Part shown: positions 16,118-24,983 of the stretch, piece by piece
How the letters are laid out: each line of letters opens with the position of its first letter
Numbering within the stretch: position 1 is the stretch's first letter
DNA from: Nocardia sp. XZ_19_385
Lineage (GTDB): Bacteria > Actinomycetota > Actinomycetes > Mycobacteriales > Mycobacteriaceae
Assembly (NCBI RefSeq): GCF_015355755.1
Contig: NZ_JACVEE010000002.1
Location: 1,054,001 to 1,118,000, forward strand
Length of the DNA stretch: 64,000 bases
Direction: 5' to 3'
Program-made: the position numbers and the translations under genes
Notes under the pieces: generated by a model
Database searches by the model: none
The model's input: the letters and a program-made list of their open reading frames with translations, nothing else
What the model was told of the DNA's origin: nothing

Positions 16118-17602
16118 TCAGCCCCCTCGCAGACCGGCGTCCAGCACGGCCCTCGCGATCGGCGCGGCCACGGAACCGCCGGTGGCGGCCAGCGCCCGGT
16201 CGCCGCCGTTCTCCACGATCACCGCGATGGCGATGGTCGGGTTCTGCGCCGGGGCGAAGGCGATGTACCAGGCGTGGGGCGGCGTATTGCGCGGATTCTC
16301 GCCGTGCTCGGCGGTTCCGGTCTTGGACGCGATGGTGTAGCCGCGGTTCTGCTGACCGCCCGCGGTGTTCTGCTCCGAAGCGATCATCATGCTGGTCAGC
16401 TGGGAGGCGACCGGGGCGCTCACGGCCTGGCCGACCGAGACCGGCTTGGTCTTGGACAACTCGCTGAGGTCCGGAGCCTGCAGCGAATCGACCAGGTATG
16501 GCTCCATCCGGACGCCGCCGTTGGCGACGGTGGCGGCGATGACCGCGTTCTCCAGCGGAGTCAGGGCCACGTCGCGCTGCCCGATGCTGCTCTGCGCCAG
16601 CGCCGCGTTGTCGGGAATCGAACCCACGGTGGATTCGGCGACCGGGATCGGGATGCCGCGGCTCGGGCCGACGCCGAACGCGGCGGCGGCGTCCTTGAGG
16701 TTGGATGCGCCGATCTTCTGGCTGAGTTCGGCGAAGGCGGTGTTGCAGGACAACCGGAACGCGTCGTACAGCGAGGCGGTGCTGCCGCTGCCGCAGTGCG
16801 AGCCGTTGTAGTTCTCCAGCGTGGTTTTCGTGCCGGGCAGTTCGATCTGATTGGCGGCGGTGAACTGGTCCTCCGGGGTCGCGATGCCGTCCTGCAACGC
16901 GGCCGCGGTGGTCACCACCTTGAAGGTGGACCCGGGCGGATAGGTCTGGGAGACAGCGCGGTTGAGCATCGGCTTGGACTTGTCCCGGCTCAGTTCCTCC
17001 CACGCCTGGGTGCCGCGCGCGCCGTCGTGCCCGGACAGCAGGTTCGGGTCGTAGCTGGGCGTGGAGACCATGGTGAGGATCTTGCCGGTGCTGGGCTCGA
17101 TCGCGACGACCGAACCGGTATAGCCCTTGGCGGTCAGCTGGTCGTAGGCCACCTGCTGCATCGTCGGGTTGAGCGTGGTGAGCACGTTCGCGCCGCGCGG
17201 GTCGCGGCCGGAGATCATGTCGATGAGCCGGCGCCCGAACAGCTGGCTGTCGGAGCCGTTGAGCACCGAATCCTCGGCCTTCTCCAGCCCGTTGCTGCCG
17301 TACTGCATCGAGTAGAAGCCGGTGACCGGGGCGTAGGCGGCCGGCTCGGTCGGGTAGGTGCGCAGGTACTTGTAGCGGTCGTCGGTGGCGACCGAACTGG
17401 CCATGACGGTGCCGCTCGCGGAGATCTGGCCGCGCTGGCGCGAGTACTCGTCGAGCAGCACCCGGGAGTTGCGCGGATCGTGGCGCAGGCTGTCGGCCTT
17501 CCCGAAGGGGCCGATGGAGACCTGCACGTAGGTGGCGTTGATCAGCAGCGCGACGATCATTAGCATGACCGCGACGGCGACCCGCCGTAGGGGAGTGTTC
17601 AT
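16118..17602 (-). CDS. pbpA: Penicillin-binding protein A, class B transpeptidase
   Basis: 494 residues. One N-terminal membrane helix (about 7-27), a pedestal region, then the transpeptidase domain with STFK (in [11 protein letters not shown], about residue 222), SCN (in [11 protein letters not shown]) and KTG (in [11 protein letters not shown]). It cross-links peptidoglycan stem peptides at the septum and poles as partner of the SEDS polymerase RodA, and is a phosphorylation target of PknB in mycobacteria. Length agrees with M. tuberculosis PbpA (about 491). It overlaps rodA by four bases at 17599-17602, and pknA starts 37 bases downstream of its stop. Confidence 0.97.
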   Translation of the reverse strand: MNTPLRRVAVAVMLMIVALLINATYVQVSIGPFGKADSLRHDPRNSRVLLDEYSRQRGQISASGTVMASSVATDDRYKYLRTYPTEPAAYAPVTGFYSMQYGSNGLEKAEDSVLNGSDSQLFGRRLIDMISGRDPRGANVLTTLNPTMQQVAYDQLTAKGYTGSVVAIEPSTGKILTMVSTPSYDPNLLSGHDGARGTQAWEELSRDKSKPMLNRAVSQTYPPGSTFKVVTTAAALQDGIATPEDQFTAANQIELPGTKTTLENYNGSHCGSGSTASLYDAFRLSCNTAFAELSQKIGASNLKDAAAAFGVGPSRGIPIPVAESTVGSIPDNAALAQSSIGQRDVALTPLENAVIAATVANGGVRMEPYLVDSLQAPDLSELSKTKPVSVGQAVSAPVASQLTSMMIASEQNTAGGQQNRGYTIASKTGTAEHGENPRNTPPHAWYIAFAPAQNPTIAIAVIVENGGDRALAATGGSVAAPIARAVLDAGLRGG

Positions 17603-19071
17603 TCCTGCGGCCTCGCATCCTTGCGGAACAGCTCGGTCGGGGCATCGGCGAGGGGCGCCGCGGGTTCTTTCTTCCGGGCCGGCGCCGGTGCGCGGGCCGC
17701 GTCCGAGATCTTGATCAGCAGGGCCAGCAGCAGATAGTTGGCCAGCAGCGAGGAGCCGCCGTAGGACATGAACGGCGTGGTGAGACCGGTCAGCGGAATC
17801 AGTTTGGTGACACCGCCGACCACCACGAACAGCTGGATCGCCATGGTGAACGCCAGCCCGGCGGCGAGCAGCTTGCCGAAGCTGTCGCGCACGGCCAGGG
17901 CGGTGCGCAGGCCGCGCACGATGAACACCAGGAACAGCACCAGCACCGCGGTCAGCCCGATCAGGCCGAGCTCCTCACCGATGGTGGTGACGATGAAGTC
18001 GGTCTTGGCGAAGGGCACCTGGTTGGGCCGGCCGTTGCCCAGGCCGGTGCCCGCCAGACCGCCGGTGGCCAGGCCGAACATCGACTGCGAGATCTGGTAG
18101 CCGGTGTTGTTGTAGTCCGAGAACGGATCCAGCCAGGTGTGCACGCGCACCCGGACGTGACCGAAGGCGTTGTAGGCGAAGACGAATCCGATGGCGAGCA
18201 GCCCGCCGCCGATGACCAGCCAGCCCACCCGCTCGGTGGCGATGTAGAGCATGACCAGCACGGTGGAGAAGATCAACAGTGAGGTGCCGAGGTCCTTTTC
18301 CAGGACCAGCACGCCGATGCACACGATCCACACCGCGAGGATCGGCCCGAGGTCGCGGGCGCGCGGGAACTCCATGCCCAGCATGTGCCGCCCGGCGGTG
18401 GTGAACAGATCGCGCTTGGCCACCAGCACCGAGGCGAAGAAGATGATCAGCAGGATCTTGGAGAACTCACCGGGCTGAACGCTGAAGCCGGGCAACCGGA
18501 TCCAGATCTTGGCGCCGTTGGTCTCCGAGTACGCGCTGGGCAGCAGCGCCGGAATCATCAGGGCGACAAGGCCGATCAGCCCGAGGGTGTAGCTGTAGCG
18601 GGCCAGCGTGCGGTAATCGCGCAGGATAGCGAGCACCGCGATGAACCCGATGGTGCCGAGCGCGGTCCACATGATCTGCGGGCTGGCATCGGGGGAGGGG
18701 ACCGTCCACGAGTTGTAGCGGGCGTTCTGTGCCGCGCCGAGATCCAGGCGATGGATCAGCACCAGCCCGATCCCGTTGAGCACCGCCACAATCGGCAGCA
18801 GCAACGGGTCGGCGAACGGCGCGAACCGGCGCACCGCGAGATGGGCCACCCCGAACAAACCCAGGTAGGCCGCGCCGTACTTGGCGATATCCCAGGAGAC
18901 CGACTGCTCCTGGCTGGCTTCCACCAGAAACAGCGACACCGTCGTCAGCAAGGCCGCGAACGCCAGCAGCAGCAGTTCCACGTTGCGCCGGGTGGACGGC
19001 GGCGGCGCGGGCGCGAAGCCGCCTGGCGGACTGGGATAGGCCCCAGCGGACGGCGGTGACGGTGCGGACAT
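17599..19071 (-). CDS. rodA: SEDS peptidoglycan polymerase RodA/FtsW family
   Basis: 490 residues from ATG 19071, which shares one base with the pstP stop (TGATG). An earlier start would run through pstP in the wrong frame. A Pro-rich N-terminus (about 30 residues) precedes about ten to twelve membrane helices. SEDS features include GAKIWIRLPGFSVQPGEFSK, LEKDLGTSLLIF (the essential Asp), GEELGLIG and the terminal TTPFMSYGGSSLL. It polymerises lipid II glycan strands together with PbpA. The four-gene overlap chain pstP-rodA-pbpA argues for one transcript. Confidence 0.97.
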   Translation of the reverse strand: MSAPSPPSAGAYPSPPGGFAPAPPPSTRRNVELLLLAFAALLTTVSLFLVEASQEQSVSWDIAKYGAAYLGLFGVAHLAVRRFAPFADPLLLPIVAVLNGIGLVLIHRLDLGAAQNARYNSWTVPSPDASPQIMWTALGTIGFIAVLAILRDYRTLARYSYTLGLIGLVALMIPALLPSAYSETNGAKIWIRLPGFSVQPGEFSKILLIIFFASVLVAKRDLFTTAGRHMLGMEFPRARDLGPILAVWIVCIGVLVLEKDLGTSLLIFSTVLVMLYIATERVGWLVIGGGLLAIGFVFAYNAFGHVRVRVHTWLDPFSDYNNTGYQISQSMFGLATGGLAGTGLGNGRPNQVPFAKTDFIVTTIGEELGLIGLTAVLVLFLVFIVRGLRTALAVRDSFGKLLAAGLAFTMAIQLFVVVGGVTKLIPLTGLTTPFMSYGGSSLLANYLLLALLIKISDAARAPAPARKKEPAAPLADAPTELFRKDARPQE

Positions 19072-20588
19072 CAGTCCGTCACCCGGCAGTTCTCCCCCGG
19101 CGTCTGGGGGGTCGCCGACGTGGACGTCGGCGCGGTGGGGTCCACCTTCGTCGGTGTCTTGATGTCGGTACCCCGGGTCTCCCCAGGAGTCGGTTCGGCC
19201 GGGGGCGCCGGGGCGGTGGTGGTCGCGACCGGGTTCGGCGTGGTGGTCGGAGCGTCCGCGGGCGGGGCCGGCTCGGTGGAGGTCGGCGGCACGACACCGG
19301 GCTGCGGCACCGATTCCTTGGGCGTGCACACCGGCAGCAGCTGCTGGGAGGCCAAGCGCCGCATCTGGCTTTCGGCATCGTTGAGCGAACCCGGCGGCAG
19401 ACCCTGGTTGACCTGATTGCGTCCGGTCTGGGTGAGATCCTCGACCTCGAGCGCGCGGCACCCGGCGGGCAGCGTGGTGCCCGTCTTCAGAATGGTGAGC
19501 TCACCGTTCTTGCTCACACAGCCGATGGTGTCGACCTCGTGGATCGAATAGCCGAGCACCGAACCCGGAAGTCCGCGCAGAATCACCACTTTGCCGCCGT
19601 CGGCGGCCACGTAATAGTTGTTGCGCACCATCTTGTAGCCGACCAGCAGGCCGACGCCGACCGCGAGCACCAGGCCCAGCGACAGCAGGATCCAGCGGAG
19701 CTTGTGCGATCTCGCCGGCGGCTCCGGTTCCGGAGTTGCGCTGGCCCGGCGTGGCGGCGCGGCCCGCGGGGGGCGCATCGCGGCGGCCCGGCCGGCCGCG
19801 GTGTTCGGCGGGGGCGTGTCCTCGTCCTGACCGGAGGCGGCGCCCGCCACGATCGGATGACTCTGCCCGTAATCGAGATCGATGACGTCGGCGACGACCA
19901 CGGTGACGTTGTCCGGGCCGCCGCTGCGCAGCGCCAATTCGATGAGCCGGTCGGCGCATTCGTCGGTGCTGCCCTCGCGCAGGGTGTTCGCGATGGTCTC
20001 ATCGCTCACCACATCGGAGAGGCCGTCGGAGCACAGCAGATAGCGGTCGCCCGGGCGGGCCTCCCGCATGATCAGCGTCGGCTCGATCTCGTTGCCGGTG
20101 AGCGCGCGCATGATCAGCGAACGCTGGGGATGGGTGTGCGCCTGCTCCGGGGTGATCCGGCCCTCGTCCACCAGCGACTGCACGAACGTGTCGTCTCTGG
20201 TGATCTGGGCCAGCTCGCCACCGCGCAACAGGTAGGCCCGGGAATCGCCGATATGGGCGAGACCGAGCTTGTTGCCGGCGAACAGGATCGCGGTGAGCGT
20301 GGTGCCCATGCCGTCGAGTTCGGGCTCCTCCTCGACCTGATCGGCGATCGCGGCATTGCCCTCGTGGATCGCGTGGTCGAGCTTGCCGAGCAAGTCGGTG
20401 CCGGGCTCGTCGTCGTCGAGATGAGCCAGCGCGGCAATCATCAACTGGGAGGCGACTTCACCGGCGGCATGGCCGCCCATGCCATCGGCCAGCGCGAGCA
20501 ACCGGGCGCCCGCGTACACGGAATCCTCGTTGTTGCCTCGCACGAGGCCGCGGTCGCTGCGCGCTGCGTAGCGGAGAACAAGTGTCAC
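19071..20588 (-). CDS. pstP: PP2C-type Ser/Thr phosphatase PstP
   Basis: 505 residues. Cytoplasmic PP2C domain (about 1-240) with RSDRGLVRGNNEDS, LALADGMGGHAAGE (metal-binding Asp and Gly), LCSDGLSDVVSDE and GGPDNVTVVVADV. A linker, one membrane helix (about 302-322) and an extracellular domain of about 180 residues ending in a Pro/Thr-rich tail follow. It removes phosphates from PknA/PknB substrates, including the kinases, PbpA and FhaB partners. Its start overlaps the fhaB stop by four bases (20585-20588). Order and topology match M. tuberculosis Rv0018c. Confidence 0.98.
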   Translation of the reverse strand: MTLVLRYAARSDRGLVRGNNEDSVYAGARLLALADGMGGHAAGEVASQLMIAALAHLDDDEPGTDLLGKLDHAIHEGNAAIADQVEEEPELDGMGTTLTAILFAGNKLGLAHIGDSRAYLLRGGELAQITRDDTFVQSLVDEGRITPEQAHTHPQRSLIMRALTGNEIEPTLIMREARPGDRYLLCSDGLSDVVSDETIANTLREGSTDECADRLIELALRSGGPDNVTVVVADVIDLDYGQSHPIVAGAASGQDEDTPPPNTAAGRAAAMRPPRAAPPRRASATPEPEPPARSHKLRWILLSLGLVLAVGVGLLVGYKMVRNNYYVAADGGKVVILRGLPGSVLGYSIHEVDTIGCVSKNGELTILKTGTTLPAGCRALEVEDLTQTGRNQVNQGLPPGSLNDAESQMRRLASQQLLPVCTPKESVPQPGVVPPTSTEPAPPADAPTTTPNPVATTTAPAPPAEPTPGETRGTDIKTPTKVDPTAPTSTSATPQTPGENCRVTD

Positions 20589-21052
20589 GATCGGAGCTCG
20601 ATCACTGTCTTGCCGACACGAACCGGGGTGCCGAGCGGAACACGGACGGCGGTGGTGACTTTCCCGCGGTCGAGATAGGTGCCATTGGTCGAGCCGAGGT
20701 CTTCGACGTACCAGTCGTCACCACGCGGGGAAAGTCGCGCATGCCGGGTGGAGGCGTAATCATCGGTGAGTACCAGCGTGGAATCATCCGCGCGCCCGAT
20801 CAGCACCGGTTGGGTGCCGAGCGTGATGCGCGTGCCGGCGAGTGAACCTTGAGTCACCACAAGATATTTGGCGCCCTTCTGGCCGCGGCTGAAGGAAGGC
20901 AGCACCGCGGAACCGCGTGCGGCCCTGGGCTGGATCCGGATGCCGGAGGCCGCGTAGATGTCGCTGCGCAAGGTCCGCAGGACCGCCCATACGAACAGCC
21001 ATAACAGCAAAAGGAACCCCGCACGGGTCAACTGCAGGATCAATCCCTGCAC
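20585..21052 (-). CDS. fhaB: FHA-domain protein FhaB (FipA)
   Basis: 155 residues. One N-terminal membrane helix (about 6-26), a linker, and a C-terminal FHA domain (about 55-150) with VLIGRADDSTLVLTDDYASTRHARL (phosphothreonine-binding Arg, Ser and His) and [15 protein letters not shown]. It reads phosphothreonine marks made by PknA/PknB and links FtsZ and FtsQ in the mycobacterial divisome. An AGGTGG ribosome site precedes the ATG. It is the first gene of the tightly overlapping series. A 210-base gap separates it from fhaA, which could hold a second promoter, though no clear -35/-10 pair was recognised. Confidence 0.96.
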   Translation of the reverse strand: MQGLILQLTRAGFLLLLWLFVWAVLRTLRSDIYAASGIRIQPRAARGSAVLPSFSRGQKGAKYLVVTQGSLAGTRITLGTQPVLIGRADDSTLVLTDDYASTRHARLSPRGDDWYVEDLGSTNGTYLDRGKVTTAVRVPLGTPVRVGKTVIELRS

Positions 21053-21262
21053 GGCGTTCCACCTCCTGTTCGACCGTGTGTCTGTCGGTGCCGCCGCGTA
21101 GGTGCTGATTCGCCCCCACCCGGCCTGCTGGTCTTGCCCGGTCCCATGACGGTGCCGCGCGTAGGCAGCATCATAGGGCCGTCAGTCGATTTCGATCACG
21201 ATACGACCGCAGAACCGCTGTTCGCACACGTCATGTCGTGATCTGGACGCGAGCTTACGGGA

Positions 21263-22675
21263 TCAGACGATTCGGATCAGGATCTCGGAATGCCCGGCGC
21301 GGATGACATCGCCGTCGGCGAGCTGCCAATCCTGCACCGGCGAGCCGTTGACCAGGGTTCCGTTGGTGGAGCCCAGATCCGAGAGCATCGCGGTCTGGCC
21401 GTCCCAGCGGACCTCGATGTGGCGGCGCGAAACACCGGTGTCGGGCAGGCGGAAATGCGCGTCCTGGCCGCGGCCGATGATGTTGCTGCCCTCCCGTAGC
21501 TGGTAGGTGCGGCCGCTGCCGTCATCCAGCTGCAGGGTGGCCGAATAGCCCGAACCCGCCGGGGCCGCACCGGAATACGGGGCGGGCGCGGAATAGCCGG
21601 GCTGGGCGCCGTAACCGGCCTGCTGCGAGTAGGCCTGGCCGTAGCCGCCCTGCTCCTCGGCGTAACCCTGTTCGCCGTAACCGGGTTCGGCGTATCCCGG
21701 CTGGCCATAGCCCTGCTGCTGGCCGTATCCGGGCTGGCCGTAGGCCGGCTCCGCATAGCCCGGCTCGCCGTAGGCGGGCGCCTGCCCGTAGTCGGCCTGG
21801 CCGTAGCCCGGCTGCTGGCCGTAACCGGCGCCGCCCTGGCCGTAACCGGGCTCCTGGTAACCGGCCGGCTGCTGGCCGTAACCCTGTTCGCCATAACCTT
21901 GCTGGCCGTAACCGGGAGCGCCCTGGCCGTAGCCGGGCTCCTCATAACCGCCCGGCGCCTGATAACCACCCGGAGCCTGGTAGCCGGCCGGCTGGCCGCC
22001 CTGCTGCTGGTAGTCGTAGCCGTTCTGATAATCGCTGTAACCCTGCTGGCCCTCGGGCGCGCGATAGTTGTCCGCGCCGGCCTCGTAGGGTGCGCGGTAC
22101 TCCTCGCGATAGGCGCCGTTGGGCGGGTTGGGCCGCCCCGCCGGCGGCGGTGCGTACCCGCGATTGCGTGGATCGGACTCCGCGGGCTCACGGCTCGGGT
22201 CGTAGCCAGAGTTCTGCGTCATGGGGCCAGCTCCTGGTTGCGGGTTTGCAGGTCGTTGTGGCGAGGGTTCCGGGCGTTGAGCTGGTGTAGCTCCGCTGCC
22301 GGCGTCGGGATCGACCCGGCCGCGTGCCCTGAACTGTCCGGTGTGCAGCGTAGGTGATGCCTCGAACGCTACGTGTACTTCGCCGTAGGTCTGCCACCCC
22401 TGATCGCGGATGTAGTCCTGGAGATGTTTGGCGAACGCACGGGTCGTGAGTGTGTGATCGGCGTCGAGTTTGCCGTGATCGGAGGAGTTGATGGTGATCA
22501 CATAATCGTTCGGCGCCAGCAGATGTCCGCCGCCCACATCCTCGATGTGCTCGGAGGCTTCGCGCTGCAGCGCCGCCTCCACCTCCTTGGGCACGACATT
22601 GCCACCGAAGGCGCGGGCGAAGACATCGTCAACGGTGCCGCGCAGTCGAGCTTCGAATCGCGAAACGATGCCCAT
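21263..22675 (-). CDS. fhaA: FHA-domain protein FhaA with Gly/Tyr/Gln repeat linker
   Basis: 470 residues from ATG 22675 ([11 protein letters not shown]); a longer open frame upstream is not family-like. Residues about 1-115 are the DUF3662 domain ([22 protein letters not shown]). A linker of about 270 residues is made of [10 protein letters not shown] and GYGQP-type repeats. The C-terminal FHA domain (about 390-470) has [25 protein letters not shown] and [12 protein letters not shown]. In mycobacteria FhaA binds phosphorylated MviN/MurJ to limit peptidoglycan precursor flipping. The linker is likely disordered and prone to length change or condensate formation (inference). This is the most upstream gene of the block. 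Confidence 0.95.
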   Translation of the reverse strand: MGIVSRFEARLRGTVDDVFARAFGGNVVPKEVEAALQREASEHIEDVGGGHLLAPNDYVITINSSDHGKLDADHTLTTRAFAKHLQDYIRDQGWQTYGEVHVAFEASPTLHTGQFRARGRVDPDAGSGATPAQRPEPSPQRPANPQPGAGPMTQNSGYDPSREPAESDPRNRGYAPPPAGRPNPPNGAYREEYRAPYEAGADNYRAPEGQQGYSDYQNGYDYQQQGGQPAGYQAPGGYQAPGGYEEPGYGQGAPGYGQQGYGEQGYGQQPAGYQEPGYGQGGAGYGQQPGYGQADYGQAPAYGEPGYAEPAYGQPGYGQQQGYGQPGYAEPGYGEQGYAEEQGGYGQAYSQQAGYGAQPGYSAPAPYSGAAPAGSGYSATLQLDDGSGRTYQLREGSNIIGRGQDAHFRLPDTGVSRRHIEVRWDGQTAMLSDLGSTNGTLVNGSPVQDWQLADGDVIRAGHSEILIRIV

Positions 22676-22913
22676 CCCCGGCCTCCCTTCGTCGAACGTC
22701 TTCCCCGAGTCATTGCCCATTTCATAACAACGACACGCACACATGGCGTGTCGTGTGTCGACCACGTTCATTGCATGATATCCACGATCGTCCACACCTG
22801 TAACTCCTGGAAACTCTGGCTGGTTCCCACCGCCCCCAGGAGTCATCAACGATATCGCTGAACAGGCGATTTCGTTTCCGAGACGCACCCGTGATAAGTT
22901 CTTCCAGTCGCTC

Positions 22914-22999
22914 GGGCGAGTGGCGGAATGGCAGACGCGCTGGCTTCAGGTGCCAGTGTCCTTCGGGACGTGGGGGTTCAAGTCCCCCTTCGCCCACCA
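22914..22999 (+). tRNA. leuT: tRNA-Leu (CAG anticodon)
   Basis: Class II tRNA: acceptor GGGCGAG/TTCGCCC (last pair G-U), anticodon stem CTGGC/GCCAG with loop TTCAGGT (anticodon CAG), variable arm TGTCCTTCGGGACG, and T-arm GGGGG-TTCAAGT-CCCCC. Discriminator A22996, with CCA encoded at 22997-22999. The same place as the leucine tRNA after fhaA in mycobacteria. Confidence 0.96.
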
Positions 23000-23009
23000 C
23001 CAAACGTCG

Positions 23010-23043
23010 AAGGCCCATGCTCATGGAGAGCATGGGCCTTTTT
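23010..23043 (+). terminator. Rho-independent terminator of tRNA-Leu
   Basis: Perfect 13 bp stem (23010-23022 with 23028-23040), loop ATGGA, then a T-run (23039-23043). It is related in sequence to the terminators of the other two tRNAs here. Confidence 0.88.
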
Positions 23044-23055
23044 CGTTTGGTGACT

Positions 23056-23115
23056 TGTGGGGGCCGAGCCCCCACACCCCAGCCGGAGGGGCTTCGCCCC
23101 CCGGACCCCCCACAA
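23056..23115. repeat. GC-rich three-way hairpin element
   Basis: Outer arms TTGTGGGGG and CCCCCACAA can pair. Inside lie a hairpin GTGGGGGC/GCCCCCAC (23057-23064 with 23068-23075) and a second hairpin with a GGGGCTTCGCCCC core (23083-23104). Such GGGGCTTCGCCCC elements are widespread in high-GC actinobacteria. Only one copy was noticed here. Confidence 0.5.
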
Positions 23116-23205
23116 CCACCCCTCCGACTGTGGTCCTGGATGTGCGCATTTGGTCTCGTTTTGGTTGTGGAGTGAGATCGGGCGTGGCGTTTGTGGGGCG
23201 GTAAC

Positions 23206-23219
23206 TAGAACGCGTTCCT
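23206..23219. promoter_or_regulatory. KstR-like operator upstream of the hydrolase remnant
   Basis: TAGAACGCGTTCCT fits TnnAACnnGTTnnA with one mismatch (last base). Its core GAACGCGTTC is a perfect palindrome. It lies 11 bases before the GTG of the truncated hydrolase. Confidence 0.5.
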
Positions 23220-23230
23220 GTTAGGGTCGA

Positions 23231-23719
23231 GTGCGTGGGCTCATCCTGATCGGCACCACGGCTGCTGCTTACAACCCCGCGCAGAAAGCGGGGTTCGAGA
23301 ACGTCCTGATGGGGCAGTGGGTCGAGGGGACAGGGGCGCTGGAGTCGTTGTGTTCGTCGATCGCGGCGGCGCAGGTTGGTGGGGACCCGGAGCGTCATCG
23401 GGAACCGTGGGTGCGGGAATGGGTTGGGGGCGATCGGGCCCGCTGGCGGCTTGCTGTGCGCTGCTTGATCGACCGTCAGAGCATCGAGTCGCATGTGCCC
23501 GAAATCACCGCGCCGGCTCTGCTCATGCGGGGGTTCGGGGATCAAGTGCTCACCGAGGACGTGATGTCCGCGCTGCGGGGCCAGCTCGGCGGGGAGACCC
23601 GGCTCGAGACGATCACCGCTGACGGCGTCACTCATATGTGTACCTGGACCAATCCCGAACTGACGGATCCGGTCATCCGGAAGTTCCTCGACGAGTTACC
23701 CGCCGAACTGCCTGGCTGA
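23231..23719 (+). pseudogene. N-terminally truncated alpha/beta hydrolase
   Basis: The frame gives 162 residues beginning RGLILIGTTAAAYNP. In full-length alpha/beta hydrolases this strand follows the nucleophile elbow. The acid (FGDQVLTEDV) and histidine (GVTHMCTW) of the catalytic triad are present, but the N-terminal half with the HG oxyanion loop and GxSxG serine is missing. An in-frame TAG stands 6 bases before the GTG, so no upstream exon-like remnant is joined in frame. It can still be transcribed from the KstR-like promoter region just upstream. I call it a decayed gene; a short expressed protein without catalytic serine is the alternative. Confidence 0.65.
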
Positions 23720-23724
23720 TCCGC

Positions 23725-24891
23725 TCATCCGGCGGTGAGTACGCAGCGGGTGCCCTCGTAGATGGTGGGCATGCAGCGGTTGCAGTGGGTACAGGGGGAG
23801 ACGGTCTGGTCTTCGGCGCGTAGCTGGTTGATCAGGTTCGGGTCGTAGAGCAGGGCTCGGGCCATGGCGACGAATTCGAAACCGCTGGTCATGGCGGCGT
23901 CGATGGCGGTGCGGGAGGCGATGCCGCCGAGCAGGATCAGGGGGAGGTTCAGGGCGGCGCGGAAGTCCATCGCCTTCTCGAGGAGGTAGGCCTCGCGGTA
24001 GGGGTAGGTGCGCAGGAACTTTCGGCCGGCGACGCGGATGCCCCAGCGCTGCAGCGGCGGGAACTGCGCGGCGAACTCACGCAGCGGTACGTCGCCGCGG
24101 AACAGGTACATCGGGTTGCGCAGCGAACTGCCGACGGTGAGTTCGAGGGCGTCCAGGTTGCCGTCGGCCTCCAGCCACCGCGCCACGGTCCGGCTCTCCT
24201 CGCCGCGGAAGCCGCCGCGCACGCCGTCGTCCATATTGAACTTGGCGAGTACCGCGATCGAGTCGCCGACTTCGCGGCGCACCGCGTCGGCGGTCTGGCG
24301 GACCAGGCGGGCGCGGTTTTCCAGGCTGCCGCCGTAGCTGTCGGTGCGCTTGTTCTCCAGCGGGCTCAGGAACGAGCTGAGCAGGTAGTTGTGGCCGAAA
24401 TGCAGTTCGACGGCGTCGAATCCGGCCCGCACCGCCAGCCGGGCGGCGCCGGCGTGCGCGTCGATGACGCGGCGCAGATCGGTTTCGGTGGCGGCGTGGG
24501 TGAATCGCATGCCGAGCGGATTGAACTGGCGGCCCGGCGCGAGGGCGGGTAGCCGATTGGAGGCCGCGTTCGCGACCGGGCCCGCATGTCCGATCTGGGC
24601 GGAGACGGCGGCGCCTTCGGAATGCACCGCGTCGGTGAGCTTTTGCAGGCCCGGCACCGCGTCCGGGCGCATCCAGATCTGGTGCCGGTCGGTGCGTCCT
24701 TCGGGAGCGACCGCGCAGTAGGCGACGGTAGTCATGGCCGCTCCGCCCGCCGCGACCCTGCGGTGGAATTCGATGAGTTCGTCGGTCACCAACGCGTCCG
24801 GGGTGCGGCCCTCGAAAGTCGCCGCTTTGATGATCCGGTTGCGCAGGTGGACCGGTCCGAGCATGGCGGGGCCGAACGGATCAGGCGACAT
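23725..24891 (-). CDS. Old Yellow Enzyme-type NADH:flavin oxidoreductase with C-terminal Cys cluster
   Basis: 388 residues. TIM-barrel OYE domain: PFGPAMLGPVHLRNRIIKAA (FMN-binding start), QIGHAG, FDAVELHFGHNYLLSSFLSP, NKRTDSYGGSLENRARL and the phosphate-binding LILLGGIASRTA. The C-terminus carries CTHCNRCMPTIYEGTRC, a cysteine pattern like the [4Fe-4S] ligands of 2,4-dienoyl-CoA reductase and trimethylamine dehydrogenase, but the protein ends there without their extra FAD/NAD domains. It probably reduces an unsaturated carbonyl or enoyl substrate. It is divergent from an SDR gene across a 92-base space that holds two KstR-like boxes, suggesting a steroid or lipid catabolic context. Confidence 0.88.
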   Translation of the reverse strand: MSPDPFGPAMLGPVHLRNRIIKAATFEGRTPDALVTDELIEFHRRVAAGGAAMTTVAYCAVAPEGRTDRHQIWMRPDAVPGLQKLTDAVHSEGAAVSAQIGHAGPVANAASNRLPALAPGRQFNPLGMRFTHAATETDLRRVIDAHAGAARLAVRAGFDAVELHFGHNYLLSSFLSPLENKRTDSYGGSLENRARLVRQTADAVRREVGDSIAVLAKFNMDDGVRGGFRGEESRTVARWLEADGNLDALELTVGSSLRNPMYLFRGDVPLREFAAQFPPLQRWGIRVAGRKFLRTYPYREAYLLEKAMDFRAALNLPLILLGGIASRTAIDAAMTSGFEFVAMARALLYDPNLINQLRAEDQTVSPCTHCNRCMPTIYEGTRCVLTAG

Positions 24892-24901
24892 GCAGTCACA
24901 G

Positions 24902-24915
24902 TAGAACGTGTTGCA
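24902..24915. promoter_or_regulatory. KstR-like operator of the Old Yellow Enzyme gene
   Basis: TAGAACGTGTTGCA matches TnnAACnnGTTnnA at every fixed position. It lies 10 bases upstream of the minus-strand start codon. Confidence 0.55.
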
Positions 24916-24960
24916 CTCGCCCGCCGGGGAATTCGGCGTCGTAAACCGTTGCTTCCTCGT

Positions 24961-24974
24961 AAGAACCTGTTCTA
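24961..24974. promoter_or_regulatory. KstR-like operator of the SDR gene
   Basis: AAGAACCTGTTCTA fits TnnAACnnGTTnnA with one mismatch (TAGAACAGGTTCTT on the other strand). It lies 9 bases before the SDR start codon. Confidence 0.5.
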
Positions 24975-24983
24975 GTTTGGGGC

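Noticed and set aside
21600..22020. Possible direct-repeat array
   Set aside because: Explained by the GYGQ repeats of FhaA in coding frame.
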